From Ligilactobacillus faecis (GTDB taxonomy: Bacteria; Bacillota; Bacilli; Lactobacillales; Lactobacillaceae): DNA of 64,000 bases. This document shows, piece by piece, positions 44,301 to 53,294 of the stretch (within the stretch, counting starts at the first letter, position 1; each line of letters starts with the position of its first letter). The DNA lies in contig NZ_CP123639.1 of assembly GCF_029889745.1 (NCBI RefSeq), positions 658,501 to 722,500 of the forward strand, written 5' to 3'. The notes below the pieces were generated by a model. It worked only from the letters and a program-made list of their open reading frames with translations, searched no databases and was not told the DNA's origin. The translations under genes were made by a program, and so were the position numbers.

Positions 44301-45650
44301 TCAGTTATGGGGCAAAATATTTAATACATAAAGCATCACGATAAAGACAAAGAAGAGCGTAATCACAACAGGATTCAACTCTTTCCGACGCCCAGCCGCG
44401 ATCATCGTGATCGGATAAACTAAAAAGCCAAACGCGATCCCATACGAGATGTTGTATGTCAAAGGCATGGCGATGATCGTCAAGAAGGCCGGTAAGGCGA
44501 TCTCAAATTTTTCCCAATCGATAAAGCGCATCGACTGCGCCATCAAGGAACCGACAATGATCAAAGCTGGGGCTGTCACTTGCGTTGTCACAACTGTCAG
44601 TAATGGTGAGAAGAATAAGCTCAATCCAAAGCACCCAGCGATCACTAAAGATGTAAAACCACTCCGGCCCCCAACGGCGATCCCTGCTGAAGATTCAACG
44701 TAAGCAGCTGTTGGGGTCGTTCCCATAACAGAACCAGCTAACATTGAAAATGAATCAGCCATCAAAGCGCGTCCGATCCGGGGCATCTTATCATTTTTCA
44801 TCAATCCAGCTTGTTGAGCTAGACCAACTAACGTTCCGGCTGTATCAAAGAAAGAAACAAGTAAAAGAACTAGGATCACCGCAAACATCTGCGGCGTATT
44901 GATATCTCCTAAATGAGCTAGACCAACGCCAAAGGTTGGTTTCAAGCTTGGGATCGTAGAAACGATCCGGTCTGGCATCGGAATAAGTCCAGTGCAAAGC
45001 CCTAAAACGGCAGTCGCTAAGATCCCGATAAAGATCGAGCCTGGAACTTTACGTGCCATCAATAAAGCAGTGATGAAAAAGCCAAAAATCGTCAACCATG
45101 TTGTTGGAACAGTCAAAGACCCTAGTTCGACTAACGAAGATTTGCTAGCAACAACGATCCCGCCACCTTTGAGTCCAACAAAAGCGATAAAGATCCCGAT
45201 CCCAGCTGCCATTGCTAATTTCAGATCATGTGGGATCGCATCGATCACGATCTCCCGGATCTTAAAAAGCGACAGAAGCGTAAAGATCACCGAAGCGACA
45301 ACAACGCCTGCCATCGCCGTTTGCCATGAGATCCCCATCGTCAAAACGACTGAATATGTGAAGAAGGCATTATCTCCAAGACCTGGCGCGATCCCGATCG
45401 GATAATTGGCCAAAAAAGCCATCAATGTACAACCGATGATCGCTGATAAAGCGGTCGCTGTAAAAACAGCTCCTTTATCCATCCCAGCTGCTCCTAAAAT
45501 ATTGGCATTCACAAATAAAATATAGGCCATCGACACAAAGGTCGTCAGTCCGGCGACTGTTTCGCGTCGGGTGTTTGTCTTTAATTCCTTAAAATGAAAT
45601 GTTTTTGCGATCCAGCTCTCGTTTGTAGCTGGTGCTTCTCCATTAGCCAC
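44301..45650 (-). CDS. AzgA-type purine (adenine/guanine/hypoxanthine) permease, NCS2
   Basis: A 449-residue transporter with about 12 helices. Family marks are TTFVSMAYILFVNANILGAAG at the start, GIAPGLGDNAFF near residue 95 (usually GMGLNAYF in relatives) and GTTPTAAYVESSAGI near 310. The GTG at 45650 has AGAGGTG just upstream, while the GTG at 45659 is part of that site. A promoter is visible at 45684-45711, and no purine riboswitch was found in the short leader. Confidence 0.9.
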   Translation of the reverse strand: MANGEAPATNESWIAKTFHFKELKTNTRRETVAGLTTFVSMAYILFVNANILGAAGMDKGAVFTATALSAIIGCTLMAFLANYPIGIAPGLGDNAFFTYSVVLTMGISWQTAMAGVVVASVIFTLLSLFKIREIVIDAIPHDLKLAMAAGIGIFIAFVGLKGGGIVVASKSSLVELGSLTVPTTWLTIFGFFITALLMARKVPGSIFIGILATAVLGLCTGLIPMPDRIVSTIPSLKPTFGVGLAHLGDINTPQMFAVILVLLLVSFFDTAGTLVGLAQQAGLMKNDKMPRIGRALMADSFSMLAGSVMGTTPTAAYVESSAGIAVGGRSGFTSLVIAGCFGLSLFFSPLLTVVTTQVTAPALIIVGSLMAQSMRFIDWEKFEIALPAFLTIIAMPLTYNISYGIAFGFLVYPITMIAAGRRKELNPVVITLFFVFIVMLYVLNILPHN

Positions 45651-45683
45651 TGCTTTCACCTCTGATTTATTTTTACTTTGTAA

Positions 45684-45711
45684 GTATTACACGAATAAAA
45701 ACAAAAATCAA
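45684..45711 (-). promoter_or_regulatory. purine permease promoter
   Basis: Minus-strand TTGATT (45706-45711), 16 bp, TAATAC (45684-45689), about 30 bp before the GTG start. Confidence 0.55.
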
Positions 45712-45743
45712 CCCTAAAATAGTTCGTCTTTTATTTTCAGATA

Positions 45744-45776
45744 AAAAAAGCTACGCCATTTAACGTAGCTTTTTAA
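45744..45776 (-). terminator. terminator after cysK
   Basis: AAAAAGCTACG and CGTAGCTTTTT around a short loop, with T/A runs on both sides. Confidence 0.88.
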
Positions 45777-45777
45777 C

Positions 45778-46701
45778 TTAATTTTGGAATAATTCGGTCG
45801 AAAGATAACGTTCACCATTATCTGGCGCAACTGTCAAAACTTTTTTACCTGGACCTAATTCTTTCGCTAACTCGAGTGCACCATAGATATTAGCACCAGC
45901 AGAGATCCCCGGTAAGAATCCTTCATTTTGACCAACTTTACGTGCCATTTCCAATGCTTTTTGACTTGGAACTTCAACGACTCCATCATAAAGCTCAGTA
46001 TCTAAGATCGCAGGGACAAAACCAGCTGAAAGACCTTGGATCTTATGTTTACCTGCTTTACCTTCCTTTAAAACTGGAGATTCACTTGGTTCTAGCGCAT
46101 AGATCTTGATATCTGGGCGCGCTGCTTTTAAAACATGTCCGACACCTGTCAGAGTTCCGCCAGTTCCAACCCCAGCAACAAAAGCATCGGGGAGATCTTC
46201 GCCAAAAGCAGCTAAGATCTCTTTAGCAGTCGTTTTTTCATGCACTGAGACATTAGCTGGATTGTCAAATTGCATCGGTAAGAAATAGCCTTCTTTTTGC
46301 GCTAGCTCTTTGGCTAATTTGATCGCGCCTCCCATGCCTTCACTTCCTGGCGCCAAGATCAATTCTGCTCCGTAAGCTTGCATCAATTTACGCCGTTCGA
46401 TACTCATCGTTTCTGGCATCGTAATGATCAAACGGTAGCCTTTAGCCGTGGCGACTGCTGCCAAGCCAACACCAGTATTACCTGAAGTCGGTTCGATGAT
46501 CGTTTGACCAGCAGACAATTGTCCGTTAGCTTCAGCTGCCTCGATCATCGCTAAAGCGATCCGATCCTTGACTGAACCAGCTGGATTGAAAAATTCTAGT
46601 TTGACATAAACATCAGCTGCCTTATCTGCAACGACATGATTCAACTTCACGATCGGAGTCTCGCCGATCGTCTCTAAGATCGAATGATACACTTTACTCA
46701 T
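45778..46701 (-). CDS. cysK: cysteine synthase (O-acetylserine sulfhydrylase)
   Basis: A 307-residue PLP enzyme. The PLP lysine is in [10 protein letters not shown] (near residue 42), the substrate loop in [10 protein letters not shown], and the phosphate-binding loop in [12 protein letters not shown]. It makes cysteine from O-acetylserine and sulfide; in lactobacilli some CysK-like enzymes act in transsulfuration instead. It is 15 bp downstream of metA in the same operon, a typical sulfur amino acid pair. Confidence 0.93.
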   Translation of the reverse strand: MSKVYHSILETIGETPIVKLNHVVADKAADVYVKLEFFNPAGSVKDRIALAMIEAAEANGQLSAGQTIIEPTSGNTGVGLAAVATAKGYRLIITMPETMSIERRKLMQAYGAELILAPGSEGMGGAIKLAKELAQKEGYFLPMQFDNPANVSVHEKTTAKEILAAFGEDLPDAFVAGVGTGGTLTGVGHVLKAARPDIKIYALEPSESPVLKEGKAGKHKIQGLSAGFVPAILDTELYDGVVEVPSQKALEMARKVGQNEGFLPGISAGANIYGALELAKELGPGKKVLTVAPDNGERYLSTELFQN

Positions 46702-46716
46702 AATTAATCGGTCCTT

Positions 46717-47538
46717 TCAATTTTTAATAACGTTTTTAGCTTTTTTACGTGTTGCGATCAGCGTGAGCCAGTTCTTAAAAAAGAGCTGTTGGGCTTTTCC
46801 CCATGAAAATCTTTGAACTTGACTCGCATAAGTTGGGCGCGCTAAGTGAGCTTTTTGGTCTGGATAAGCGGCGACTTCGCGTTGATACTCTTTTTCTAAC
46901 GCCTGTCGGCCATATTCTAGATGAGAAAATAAAAATGTTTGGTGCGCTTTTTTGGCTCCGATCAAAAAAGCATGTCCAGTCGAAGAATTAGCGCTGATCT
47001 GTAGTTCTCGTCGTTGGCTGACTTGGGCAAGATCGATATCAGCATAACGCGCATGCGGCGCTAAAAAACCATCCTTTAGCCCGTGTAAAAGTTTGGAAGG
47101 AGCTAAGATCTCCTGTGGGTAAACGCCAAAAACTTTTTGCGCTAGCAGATATTTCTCGATCCCATAAAAGTAATTGAGCGCAGCCATCGCTCCCCAACAA
47201 ACGTACAGTTGCTCGATCTGATATTTTTCTAAACATGAAAAGAGCTCGTAGAGTTCATCGCTATACGTGATCTCTGTAAAAGATAATCTTTCAAGTGGCG
47301 CCCCAGTCACGATAAAACCGTCTAATTTTTTGACTTCGGCTAGCTCAAGTGGACGCGCATATTTAGCGACTTCTGGTGGGACTGAGCGCCCTTTATAGTG
47401 ATCTTTTGGATAATAAAATGTTATTGCGACATTTATCCCTTGTCCCTCTAAGACCCGTAAAAAGCGGGCACGGGTATCTAACTTATCGTGCATCAAGTTT
47501 AAGACCCCGATCCGCAAAGCATCTGCGGGTTGACGCAT
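46717..47538 (-). CDS. metA: homoserine O-acyltransferase (MetA/HTS family)
   Basis: A 273-residue amidotransferase-like enzyme acylating homoserine for methionine or cysteine synthesis. Catalytic Cys is in LYVCWGAMAALNYFYG, and the His and Glu are in FLFSHLEYGRQALEKEYQRE. It is about 30 residues shorter than the enterobacterial enzyme, as in other lactobacilli. The ATG at 47538 follows AGGGGG; a longer frame exists but lacks a ribosome-binding site. Acetyl versus succinyl specificity cannot be settled here. It is coexpressed with cysK. Confidence 0.87.
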   Translation of the reverse strand: MRQPADALRIGVLNLMHDKLDTRARFLRVLEGQGINVAITFYYPKDHYKGRSVPPEVAKYARPLELAEVKKLDGFIVTGAPLERLSFTEITYSDELYELFSCLEKYQIEQLYVCWGAMAALNYFYGIEKYLLAQKVFGVYPQEILAPSKLLHGLKDGFLAPHARYADIDLAQVSQRRELQISANSSTGHAFLIGAKKAHQTFLFSHLEYGRQALEKEYQREVAAYPDQKAHLARPTYASQVQRFSWGKAQQLFFKNWLTLIATRKKAKNVIKN

Positions 47539-47595
47539 GACATGACCCCCTTTTTTATGATCACAGCCAAGCTTTACTTGTATTCTGTAAGTTAA

Positions 47596-47624
47596 ATTAT
47601 ACACTAGCTTTGCTTAAAAAACAA
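47596..47624 (-). promoter_or_regulatory. metA-cysK promoter
   Basis: Minus-strand TTGTTT (47619-47624), a 17-bp spacer and TATAAT (47596-47601), about 60 bp before the metA start. The leader is too short for a T-box or SAM riboswitch. Confidence 0.65.
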
Positions 47625-47690
47625 TTAACGGTATCATCAGCACCTTTTTCATGTTACAATCTTGCTAATAAAAATAAGGATGTGATTGCG

Positions 47691-49487
47691 ATGGCTTTAC
47701 CATTAAGAAAAGATGTCCCGCAAGAACTCACTTGGGACTTAAGTGCACTTTATGCTGATGACGCTGCTTTTTTCGCTGATCTAGAAAAATTAGCTCAAAA
47801 AACGACAGCTTTTTCAGCGCGTTTCAAAGGGCAAGTGACTGATGCACAGCAATTGACAAAAGCTTTGATCGAACTTGAACAGCTTGAACGTTATGCAACT
47901 AAGATCGAACACTACGCTTTTTTGCAACAAGCAAGTGATATGACCGATCCGCACTACGACCATTTGCTCACACAAGCTGACCAAGCTTTAGCGACAAAAG
48001 AAGCAACTTTAGCTTTCTTTGAACTCGAAGCTGCCAACCTAGATCCAACCGAACTCGAGCTCGTCGCTCAAAAGACACCACGCTTTGCTTCTGTCATTCG
48101 CCATTTAAAGACGGCCAAAAAACACCAACTACCTCAAGCGACCGAAGAAGCTTTAGCCTTGCTTGCACCTACTTTCAAAGCACCCGAAAATATTTATACG
48201 ACTACGCGAGCTGCTGATATGCGCTTTAGTGATTTTGCAGTGGCCGGTCAAACCTATCCGATGTCATTTGTCTTATACGAAAATACGTATCAGTATCATC
48301 CAGATCCCGAAGTTCGGCATAAGGCTTTTGCTTCATTTTCTAAGACCTTGCGCCGCTACCAAAATACCGTTGCAGCCACATACTACACCCAAGTTGCCAA
48401 AGAAAAAACATTAGCGACTTTACGTGGGTATGATTCTGTCGTCGATTACTTGCTCGAACAACAAGAATCAAACCGCGAGCTCTTTGATCGGCAGATCGAT
48501 CTGATCATGGAAAAACTCGGCCCGATCATGCAACGCTACGTCAAGCTCATCCAAAAAGAGCATGGCTTAGATCGCTTGACTTTTGCTGACTTACAGATCG
48601 ATCTTGATCCAACCTTTGCCCCTAAAGTCAAATTAGCCGACGCTCCCCACTACATCAAACAAGCTGTTGCACCTTTAGGGAGTGCCTACGAAAAACTAGT
48701 CTTACGCGCCTTTGATGAACGCTGGGTCGATTTTGCTTTGAATGAAGGCAAAGAGACGGGGGGCTTTGAGACAACACCTTACGGGCTCCACCCATATATC
48801 TTGATGTCTTGGACAGACGAATTAGCCGATGTCTATACTTTAGTCCACGAACTAGGACATGCGGGTCAAGCACTCTTGACGATGGAAAATAATTCGATCT
48901 TAGGAAGCGAACCTTCCATGTACTTAGTCGAAGCACCTTCGACGTTTAACGAATTACTGTTGACTCATTCATTGACTCAAACCAGTTCTGATCCGCGCTT
49001 AGAGCGCTTTGCCTATACGAAGATGTTGACAAATACGTTCTACCATAATTTTGTCACTCATCTCCTCGAAGCTGCCTTTCAACGTGAAGTCTATCGCTTG
49101 ATCGATGCAGGCCAAACGTTTGATGGTGCCAAGCTTTCTGAAATCAAAAAACAAGTTCTACAGCGCTTTTGGGGCGAAGCAGTCGTGATCGATGATGATG
49201 CGGCCTTGACTTGGATGCGGCAATCGCACTACTACATGGGGCTTTATTCTTACACATATTCAGCCGGTTTGACCATCGCGACTCAAGCTTATCTCAAATT
49301 GCTAGCTGAACCTGAAACAACTGTCAAAGATTGGCTTGCCTTTTTGAAATTAGGTGACTCACTTCCACCGATAGCAGCAGCTAAAGTTGCTGGATGCGAT
49401 ATTTCGACTAAAGAGCCGTTAGAAAATACGCTCGACTTTTTAGCTCAAACAGTCGAGCGGATCGAAACTTTGACTACGCAGCTCTAG
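47691..49487 (+). CDS. pepF: oligoendopeptidase F
   Basis: A 598-residue cytosolic zinc metallopeptidase of family M3. The HExxH motif is in LVHELGHAGQ near residue 387, with the third ligand Glu in EAPSTFNE about 25 residues later. It degrades oligopeptides of about 7-17 residues. The ATG at 47691 with AAGGATGTG upstream matches the usual MALPLRKDVP start; a frame 27 codons longer was rejected. Its TAG overlaps a parS site. Confidence 0.94.
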   Translation: MALPLRKDVPQELTWDLSALYADDAAFFADLEKLAQKTTAFSARFKGQVTDAQQLTKALIELEQLERYATKIEHYAFLQQASDMTDPHYDHLLTQADQALATKEATLAFFELEAANLDPTELELVAQKTPRFASVIRHLKTAKKHQLPQATEEALALLAPTFKAPENIYTTTRAADMRFSDFAVAGQTYPMSFVLYENTYQYHPDPEVRHKAFASFSKTLRRYQNTVAATYYTQVAKEKTLATLRGYDSVVDYLLEQQESNRELFDRQIDLIMEKLGPIMQRYVKLIQKEHGLDRLTFADLQIDLDPTFAPKVKLADAPHYIKQAVAPLGSAYEKLVLRAFDERWVDFALNEGKETGGFETTPYGLHPYILMSWTDELADVYTLVHELGHAGQALLTMENNSILGSEPSMYLVEAPSTFNELLLTHSLTQTSSDPRLERFAYTKMLTNTFYHNFVTHLLEAAFQREVYRLIDAGQTFDGAKLSEIKKQVLQRFWGEAVVIDDDAALTWMRQSHYYMGLYSYTYSAGLTIATQAYLKLLAEPETTVKDWLAFLKLGDSLPPIAAAKVAGCDISTKEPLENTLDFLAQTVERIETLTTQL

Positions 49488-49501
49488 TTTCACGTGAAAC
49501 A
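49486..49501. other. parS-like ParB/Spo0J binding site
   Basis: AGTTTCACGTGAAACA matches the bacterial parS consensus TGTTTCACGTGAAACA at 15 of 16 positions; the central 14 bp is a perfect palindrome. It overlaps the end of pepF. parS sites cluster around oriC, consistent with the other near-origin markers here. Confidence 0.8.
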
Positions 49502-49502
49502 C

Positions 49503-49566
49503 AAAACAGCATCAGATCTTCGCAAAGCAAAGTAATTTGCTTTCCAAAGATCTGATGCTGTTTTTT
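49503..49566. terminator. bidirectional terminator between pepF and the next gene
   Basis: AACAGCATCAGATCTT and AAGATCTGATGCTGTT form a long stem with an inner AAGCAAA/TTTGCTT arm and a T run. Confidence 0.88.
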
Positions 49567-50221
49567 ACTGATCACCCATACTAAAATAGGCACTCATAGT
49601 ATTGTGATCAGCCGCTGTGATCCCAGCGATCGTCATAAAAACGAGGACTTTTCCTAAAATATGGATGAGATCTTTTTTCTCAAGCTCTTCTCTAGTTAAA
49701 GGTCCACCTGTCTGATCGACTAATTCATAGTAAGCTACATCCTTATACGAGAAGATCCCTAAGTTAAAGAAATTGAACTCGGCTAAGGCAACAAGTTCTT
49801 TTGTCCCTACGATAGCTGCTTTCAAATCGTCTTTTTCATCAACGACGACTACTTGCTCAGTAAATAAAGCTTGTACACCAACAGGGACTGACTTCGTTGG
49901 CTTTTCTTCAGGTAAAGTTTTGAGTTCTTCGCGTAACTCTAATAATTTCGCCTTAAATGTCAAAAATGTCTGCTCATCATGAGATCTCATCTCATCTGTG
50001 ATATATAACCCATCCTTTAATTGGATGACAGGATAATGCATACACCGTTTGACCTCACGCCTGCCTGTCCAAAGGCGCTTATCCAAAATAAGATTACTAT
50101 ATTCTGAATACCTGGTCTGAGCTAAGCGCAATACCTTACCAAAATTTCCGATCAAATTGACTGTCATACCGTTCACATTTTGTTCAGTTAAAAAAGTTAC
50201 GATAAAATCTTTCAACTTCAT
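49565..50221 (-). CDS. hypothetical protein, 218 aa
   Basis: A soluble mixed alpha/beta protein without signal peptide or clear membrane span until a mildly hydrophobic HILGKVLVFMTIAGITAADH near the C-terminus. I do not recognise a family. The ATG at 50221 has AGGTGA 5 nt upstream, so the gene is probably real. It lies downstream of hemH on the same strand with a 75-bp gap and is convergent with pepF. Confidence 0.6.
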   Translation of the reverse strand: MKLKDFIVTFLTEQNVNGMTVNLIGNFGKVLRLAQTRYSEYSNLILDKRLWTGRREVKRCMHYPVIQLKDGLYITDEMRSHDEQTFLTFKAKLLELREELKTLPEEKPTKSVPVGVQALFTEQVVVVDEKDDLKAAIVGTKELVALAEFNFFNLGIFSYKDVAYYELVDQTGGPLTREELEKKDLIHILGKVLVFMTIAGITAADHNTMSAYFSMGDQ

Positions 50222-50306
50222 GCTTATCACCTATTTTCTTTACTTTCAGTTTGATGATAGCATATTTTTCAACTTTCCAAAACACTTTTTTAGGTCTACC
50301 TAAAAA

Positions 50307-51254
50307 CTAACGCTTGCTCCATTTAGCTAAAAGCTCGATCCAGCTGGCATCATCATTTAAGCAAGCTAGAACATCAAATTTTTTTCCGCCAGCAGCCATG
50401 AATTTTTGCCGATTTTCGATCTCTAGCTCAAATAGTGTCTCTAAGCAATCTGACACAAAGGACGCTGAGACGACCAAAACCTTTTTATACCCTTTTTCAG
50501 GCAACGTCTGAAGCGTCTTATCTAACGCTGGCTCAAGCCATTTAGCTGGGCCAAATTTTGACTGATAACATTGTAAAAAAGTCAACTCAGGCAACCGCTC
50601 TTTGAGCATTTTAGTCATCAAGCAACACTGTTTTTCATACGGATCACCTTTTTTGACATAACTTTGCGGAATACCATGATAGGAAAGGATCACACAGTCA
50701 TAATCTGCTTTTTTAGTCTGTTCTTCGATCTTAGTCGCTAAAAGTTCTAAATATTCTGAACGTTCACTAAATGACGTGAGCATCTTCAAATTTGGTTGAT
50801 AATTTTTCCCTTGATAAAAGCGCATGATCTCGTCACTGACAGATCCGACAGTTGTCGTCGAATACTGCGGATAAAGTGGGATAAGGGTCAGGTCGGTGAT
50901 CTCTTCGGCTGCAAAGGCTGCTAAAGCAGTCGTAAGTTGCGGATCACTATAACTAAAAGCATATCTCACCTTAGCTTCAGGACATTTTTTTTGTAAAAGC
51001 TCAGCTTGGCGCTTAGTATAGTATTCCAACGGAGAACCATATTCAGCTGACCAAATGGACTGATACATCTTAGCGGAAGTATAGGGACGGCGCGGTAAAA
51101 TAAATAATTCTAATATTGGACGCCAAAGTATGGGAGACAGGGTGATCACTCGCTTATCTCCTAAAAAAGCCCGTAAATAACGACGGACACTTTGGGGCTC
51201 TGGGGTATCAGGTGTCCCTAAATTGATCAGTAAGATCCCTTGTTTTTGATTCAT
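50307..51254 (-). CDS. hemH: ferrochelatase (coproporphyrin III type likely)
   Basis: This 315-residue enzyme inserts iron into porphyrin. The family start GILLINLGTPDTPEPQSV, the catalytic His in ILSYHGIPQSYVKKGDPYE (about residue 190) and the Glu in DCLETLFELE (about 270) are conserved. In Firmicutes HemH normally acts on coproporphyrin III. No other heme gene is in the window, so it is either a relic or uses scavenged porphyrin. It overlaps the preceding small gene by 4 nt (ATGA), so the two are coupled. Confidence 0.92.
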   Translation of the reverse strand: MNQKQGILLINLGTPDTPEPQSVRRYLRAFLGDKRVITLSPILWRPILELFILPRRPYTSAKMYQSIWSAEYGSPLEYYTKRQAELLQKKCPEAKVRYAFSYSDPQLTTALAAFAAEEITDLTLIPLYPQYSTTTVGSVSDEIMRFYQGKNYQPNLKMLTSFSERSEYLELLATKIEEQTKKADYDCVILSYHGIPQSYVKKGDPYEKQCCLMTKMLKERLPELTFLQCYQSKFGPAKWLEPALDKTLQTLPEKGYKKVLVVSASFVSDCLETLFELEIENRQKFMAAGGKKFDVLACLNDDASWIELLAKWSKR

Positions 51255-51535
51255 TTTTTACGAACTCCTTCTAAATATTTTTGATAAAGCACTTGCGCGA
51301 TCGAACTTGGCAAGATCTTTTCAGCAACAAGAAGTTCTAAATATTCTTTGAAATTTGTATCTTCTTTTTCCTCTTGTCCAAGCGCTTGCTTTAACTTGCT
51401 AACTTTCTTTTTCAACACAAAATATGAACTTCCGTTTTGAGCTGAAAGTCGAGCAAGTTTAAAATCAGCTGCCGCTAATTGTTGCAAAAATGCCACATCA
51501 TCTGCATCTAATGCTTCATGCCATTTTTTCCCCAT
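51251..51535 (-). CDS. small protein coupled to hemH, possible DUF2089/HTH-like
   Basis: A 94-residue helical protein. The middle segment, FLQQLAAADFKLARLSAQNG then SYFVLKKKVSKLKQAL, resembles the short HTH-like DUF2089 pattern (FL...A...LA...G.SY..L.KKV..L). This is a weak resemblance. The ATG at 51535 follows GGGGATGA, and the stop overlaps the hemH start, so it is translationally coupled and may regulate or accompany hemH. Confidence 0.6.
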   Translation of the reverse strand: MGKKWHEALDADDVAFLQQLAAADFKLARLSAQNGSSYFVLKKKVSKLKQALGQEEKEDTNFKEYLELLVAEKILPSSIAQVLYQKYLEGVRKK

Positions 51536-51715
51536 AAGCTCATCCCCTTTTTTATTAAGATTATAAGCTAAATTATAGTAAACTGCATTACTTATTTCGA
51601 TAAAATTTAAGTAAATTTAATTTTTGTTGAAGTTAACATTTTTTATTTGACCCTCAAAAGCTTAACCAAACTTAAACCGAAAAAAATTTCAAAAGTCAAG
51701 GGCACTTATTTTTTT

Positions 51716-52015
51716 CAAGTATTATATACTTGTCACATCAAGGGCTCTCCATTCCTTGATACACTTGAAAGGGGTGATATTTACTGTTATAGCGCTAGAA
51801 AAGATCTGTCATCTAGACTCTTTTTTTCCAGCCATTATTTGTTCTTTCTATAACAGTGCCTGATCGTCAGTCCACGAGTAGCAGTCCCTGACATCCTGCT
51901 TTAACTTTTCAGCTGCTACTCTCTCCCAGGGACGGATGTTCTGTGATTTCACACTCCAACTTAATAATTGCCAGGCCCGCGCCAAGTCTACCCCCTTGCG
52001 CGCGGGCTCTTTTTG
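51716..52015 (+). ncRNA. candidate structured RNA with mutually exclusive helices and terminator
   Basis: A 300-bp stretch without a gene but dense with complementary segments. CAAGTAT/ATACTTG is at 51716-51732, TCAAGG/CCTTGA at 51739-51760, and ACTGTTATAG/CTATAACAGT at 51783-51792 with 51848-51857. GAGTAGCAG/CTGCTACTC is at 51876-51884 with 51913-51921. GTCCCTG/CAGGGAC (51884-51890, 51927-51933) and ACATCC/GGATGT (51891-51896, 51934-51939) cross it and each other, implying pseudoknots or alternative folds. A GC-rich terminator closes the region. I could not match it to a known RNA family. Confidence 0.45.
51973..52015 (+). terminator. GC-rich terminator of the structured RNA
   Basis: GCCCGCGC (51975-51982) and GCGCGGGC (52000-52007) followed by TCTTTTTG, unusually GC-rich for this genome. 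Confidence 0.85.
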
Positions 52016-52098
52016 TTTCACTATGCGGAAATCCCCTCATTTTCTTTGCTTACTTGTCAGAACTTGTTATCTTTAGCTACGCAAGGCAGGGAAGATCC

Positions 52099-52519
52099 AT
52101 GGAAAATAAAAACCTTCTTTCAACTTTAGTCAATTTTTAAAGTTTATCACAGTCAATGGTAGTGTGCCAAAAGACAGTTAGGCCTCAAGCGAACAACAAC
52201 TCTTTGTGAGCTCGACTTTTTAGTAAAACGAGGTAAACGGTACTTCTTGCCGACACCACCCATTTCAGCCAAAGAGCCCTAACAGCTCAACTGGTCAGCT
52301 ATTCCGATCCTGAAACCACTCGTTGATAAGTCCAGTTTAAGTGCTTATGTCAGTTTGATCTTCAATGAGCAGATCGTTATCAGTCAAGTCATCCCTACAG
52401 CTTCACACTTAGTCGATCAAAAGCGTTTAGGTGAAAGTCTTCCGCTCAATACAACGACCATGGGAAAATGTGCTTTAGCCTTTCTTGAACCACAACAGCA
52501 AGTATATAAGAAGTGTTAG
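52099..52519 (+). pseudogene. IclR-family regulator remnant
   Basis: After a GGCAGGGAA site, an ATG at 52099 starts MENKNLLSTLVNF and then breaks. Out-of-frame pieces continue as FITVNGSVPKD, LKRTTTLCELDFLVKRGKRY and FLPTPPIS, which correspond to the winged helix of an IclR regulator. A later frame gives SLIFNEQIVISQVIP, SHLVDQKRLGESLPLN and TTTMGKCALAFLEP, the start of the IclR ligand domain, ending at TAG 52519. At least two frameshifts, internal stops and loss of the C-terminal half make it nonfunctional. Confidence 0.75.
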
Positions 52520-52669
52520 CATCATTAGCACAGGAAAAGTAAAATGCTCTAAGATATAGTCCAAACATTACTTTTAGATGAACTATTTTTTTAAATATAG
52601 CTTGTAATTGCTTCCGCTTAGGTATATGCTTTCCTTACCGTAACTGTGATTTTATAAAGGGGAAAAATA

Positions 52670-53278
52670 ATGTTTATCACTACGCTCACTAAAAAAGATT
52701 GGTTTCGAATATTTAAATACCTATGGAAAACTAACTGTATGACCTATCCTTATTTCTACTTTGTAAAAGCATATCTATTTTCATTAGATATAATTGCTGT
52801 TTACTTTCTATACAATTTTCTTCGTACTAGTTTGACCTCCGATTTCATTTCATTAGCGATAATTATTGGTATCAGATTGTTTTTTCCGTCTATAATATTT
52901 TGGCTACTTTCCTCAAAAGAAATAATAATATTTTGGAAAGTTGCTTCGGTAAAGCCACCACATACATTAATTACGTTTGAAAATACCCCGACTGATGAAA
53001 TACTACATCAAGTCAAGCAACGCTACCCTACTGCTCTAATTAATAGATCTTGTATTTTTTCACCACCGCTCAATAACAAATGGGATCTTCTGATTTTTGA
53101 GGATTATTATTTGTTGTACACTCACTATCGCACAATGCTCAAGGGGAAAAAGAAACGATTACACGTTATTCTTCCCATCAAACAAAGCGATATTAGTGAT
53201 ACTACTAAATTTATCGAACAGCTTGAACCTTTTTGTCAGCGCAAGATCGATCTTTCTGATGTCAAATTACATAACTAA
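52670..53278 (+). CDS. membrane protein of unknown family, tandem paralog 1
   Basis: A 202-residue protein starting MFITTLTKKDWFRIFKYLWK, with two hydrophobic segments (about residues 30-50 and 58-78) and a cytosolic C-terminal domain containing NKWDLLIFEDYYLLYTHYR and FCQRKIDLSDVKLH. It is about half identical to the next gene product. The ATG follows AAAGGGG. I do not recognise the family; codon use is more AT-rich than the neighbours, suggesting transfer. Confidence 0.7.
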   Translation: MFITTLTKKDWFRIFKYLWKTNCMTYPYFYFVKAYLFSLDIIAVYFLYNFLRTSLTSDFISLAIIIGIRLFFPSIIFWLLSSKEIIIFWKVASVKPPHTLITFENTPTDEILHQVKQRYPTALINRSCIFSPPLNNKWDLLIFEDYYLLYTHYRTMLKGKKKRLHVILPIKQSDISDTTKFIEQLEPFCQRKIDLSDVKLHN

Positions 53279-53294
53279 AAGGGGGAAATATCCA

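Noticed and set aside
45651-45743. purine riboswitch upstream of the AzgA-type permease
   Set aside because: The leader between promoter and start is only about 30 nt and lacks the conserved loops.
47539-47620. T-box or SAM riboswitch for metA-cysK
   Set aside because: The -10 box is about 60 bp from the start, too close for either structure, and no T-box sequence is present.
52099-52519. intact IclR-family regulator gene
   Set aside because: The homologous pieces are in different frames with internal stops and the C-terminal half is missing.
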